NCBI GenBank assembly: GCA_947258625.1
Contig: CAMYJN010000170.1
Coordinates: 1 to 6,014, forward strand
Source: an uncultured Polyangiaceae bacterium
GTDB taxonomy: Bacteria > Myxococcota_A > Polyangia > Polyangiales > Houyiibacteriaceae
Length of the DNA stretch: 6,014 bases
Direction: 5' to 3'
Position numbers and translations under genes: made by a program. The notes beneath the pieces were generated by a model. The model was not told the origin of the DNA, searched no databases, and worked only from the letters and a program-made list of their open reading frames with translations. How positions within the stretch are numbered: position 1 is the first letter of the stretch; every line of letters starts with the position of its first letter. Positions 4,881 to 6,014 of this stretch are shown piece by piece.

Positions 4881-6014
4881 GGGAAGGGATTGCAGGCAAT
4901 GAGTATGCCGACCCTCGGGAGGCGCTTGGCTGCGATACCGATACCGACGACGCCGAGGTTGCGCGTGCCTTGGTGCGCATCGTTGCGGCGCACGACCTCG
5001 GAGAGATTGGGATGCGAAGCGTTCGGCCCGAGGCCGTGCGTCATCCATCGGTCCGTCCTCCCACGGAGGTCACGGCGGACCCCTCCTTTCTCGGCCGACT
5101 GAGCGCAACCGGCGACGAAGGGCTTTCGGTCGAGCGGATCGATGACGTTCCCACGCTGCTCGCGGTACTTCGCGCAGGTTCGAGGCGGCAGCGACGGGCC
5201 GCGCTCGCTCGCCTCCGCGAGCGGCTGGTGGACCGGCGCTTGCTGCAGAGCGACGAAGTTCGAAAAGCGATTCAAATCATCTCGAAGCTCCGGGACGTTG
5301 AGCTCGGTTACGAGCTGGCGCAGCTGCGGGCCGAGCTTCCGGGCGCCTCCGGTCGCACCGCGCGTCAGGAACACGAGCAGTGGAAACGCTTGGCGCAGCG
5401 CACCGAATTTGAGATTCGGGCGTTTTGGGACGGCCAATCGAGCGTCGATGCGTTTCGTGGACTCCCCGGCGACCAGCGGGCGCTGTTGCTGATGCGCGTC
5501 TCTGAGCTTTCCAACCTCGTCGTTCAACACATCACGGCGATCATCGAAGGCAGTGACGGCTCCGTGCCCTTGGAATCCAGGATCGGGCTCATCACCTCGC
5601 TTCGCTACGCCAGGGATCCGCGACTGGTGCCGGCGCTGGTGGCCGTGCTCGAGGCCGAACGTGGCGAGCTGGTGGCGAGCGCGGCTCGGGTGCTCGGAGG
5701 CATGGATGACGCCAGGGCACAGCCGGCGCTCGCAGAGCGCTTCGAGCGAAGCTTCGTCGCCGAGGAGCGGATCGCCCTTGCCGGCGCGCTTGGGATGCAC
5801 GGGGACCTGCGCGGTCTGAGTGAAGTGCGGAGCTCGCTCGATGAGGACCATCCCAAGCTGCCGCTCCAAGCGCTCGAGGCGATGGAGAGCCTAGGCTCGC
5901 CGGACAGCACCGATCTCGTCACCAAATTTCTCGACCATGCCGACGCGAGCATCGCCATTCAGGCAGCGCGTACCTGCGCGCGCATCGGCGACGGGCGCGC
6001 GCTCGACGAGCTGA
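4832..6014 (+). CDS. HEAT-repeat protein, partial (3' end beyond the window)
   Basis: A frame open for 394 codons from GTG at 4832 to the window edge, with no stop; the C-terminus is missing. An in-frame TGA at 4820-4822 makes this GTG the first possible start, though no Shine-Dalgarno precedes it and a later start (for example GTG 4856) is possible. There is no signal peptide or membrane segment, so it is likely cytoplasmic. Residues 1-60 are acidic (S-D-T-D-V-D, D-T-D-T-D-D). Residues 115-240 are charged helices rich in Arg/Glu/Leu. From about residue 245 come repeated helical pairs of roughly 30 residues with the HEAT signature, for example D-P-R-L-V-P-A-L-V-A-V-L, A-S-A-A-R-V-L-G, L-P-L-Q-A-L-E-A-M-E-S-L-G and I-Q-A-A-R-T-C-A-R-I-G-D. 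Such alpha-solenoids act as protein-binding scaffolds, and the partner is unknown. The consistent GC-rich third codon positions confirm the frame. It is divergent from queD. Confidence 0.85.
   Translation, partial: MAHNSDTDVDTLELCLREGIAGNEYADPREALGCDTDTDDAEVARALVRIVAAHDLGEIGMRSVRPEAVRHPSVRPPTEVTADPSFLGRLSATGDEGLSVERIDDVPTLLAVLRAGSRRQRRAALARLRERLVDRRLLQSDEVRKAIQIISKLRDVELGYELAQLRAELPGASGRTARQEHEQWKRLAQRTEFEIRAFWDGQSSVDAFRGLPGDQRALLLMRVSELSNLVVQHITAIIEGSDGSVPLESRIGLITSLRYARDPRLVPALVAVLEAERGELVASAARVLGGMDDARAQPALAERFERSFVAEERIALAGALGMHGDLRGLSEVRSSLDEDHPKLPLQALEAMESLGSPDSTDLVTKFLDHADASIAIQAARTCARIGDGRALDEL

Noticed and set aside
4721..5869. Long minus-strand open frame of 382 codons opposite the HEAT gene
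   Set aside because: It is the complement of a strongly biased coding frame. The plus-strand frame encodes coherent HEAT repeats, while the minus frame has a Pro/Arg/His-rich shadow composition and runs into the hexamer array.

Overview
The window looks like a chromosomal segment from a GC-rich bacterium. Gene style suggests the Myxococcota (formerly deltaproteobacteria, Sandaracinaceae/Polyangia-like): a stand-alone PP2C phosphatase of the Stp type, a family 4 uracil-DNA glycosylase with a deltaproteobacterial N-terminal helix, small secreted cysteine proteins, a HEAT-repeat solenoid protein and hexamer-based intergenic arrays. This placement is an inference; no rRNA or other marker is present.

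Layout, left to right. (1) 1-530: a small lipoprotein-like protein with a SnoaL/DUF4440 (NTF2-like) fold, in DNA with visibly lower GC and rare Arg codons, followed by a strong hairpin. (2) 531-1456: about 930 bp with no convincing intact gene. It holds a minus-strand reading frame that looks like a decayed protein gene (610-1008), a pair of alternative hairpins sharing one arm (1314-1367), and a terminator-like hairpin (1412-1433). (3) 1457-3052: a divergent pair, a PP2C Ser/Thr phosphatase (minus) and a family 4 [4Fe-4S] uracil-DNA glycosylase (plus). They share a short intergenic region with a recognisable sigma70-like promoter for the phosphatase. (4) 3059-3391: a small secreted four-cysteine protein (minus), converging on the glycosylase with a 6-bp gap. 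(5) 3422-4741: a minus-strand queD-queC pair for 7-deazaguanine (preQ0) synthesis, bracketed on both sides by arrays of the same GTGCCA/GCGTCA hexamers. The QueC is divergent (altered PP-loop, C-terminal extension). (6) 4742-6014: a plus-strand HEAT-repeat protein that runs off the right edge, preceded by an overlapping small ORF with a good ribosome binding site.

Functional links. QueD makes 6-carboxy-tetrahydropterin. QueC converts the later intermediate 7-carboxy-7-deazaguanine to preQ0. QueE, which acts between them, as well as FolE, QueF and Tgt, is not in the window, so the pathway must be completed elsewhere if the pair is functional. The phosphatase, glycosylase and HEAT protein have no evident pathway link to the queDC pair. 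The points most worth a second look are the matched arrays around queDC, the unusual QueC, and the structured noncoding stretch near 1300-1436.
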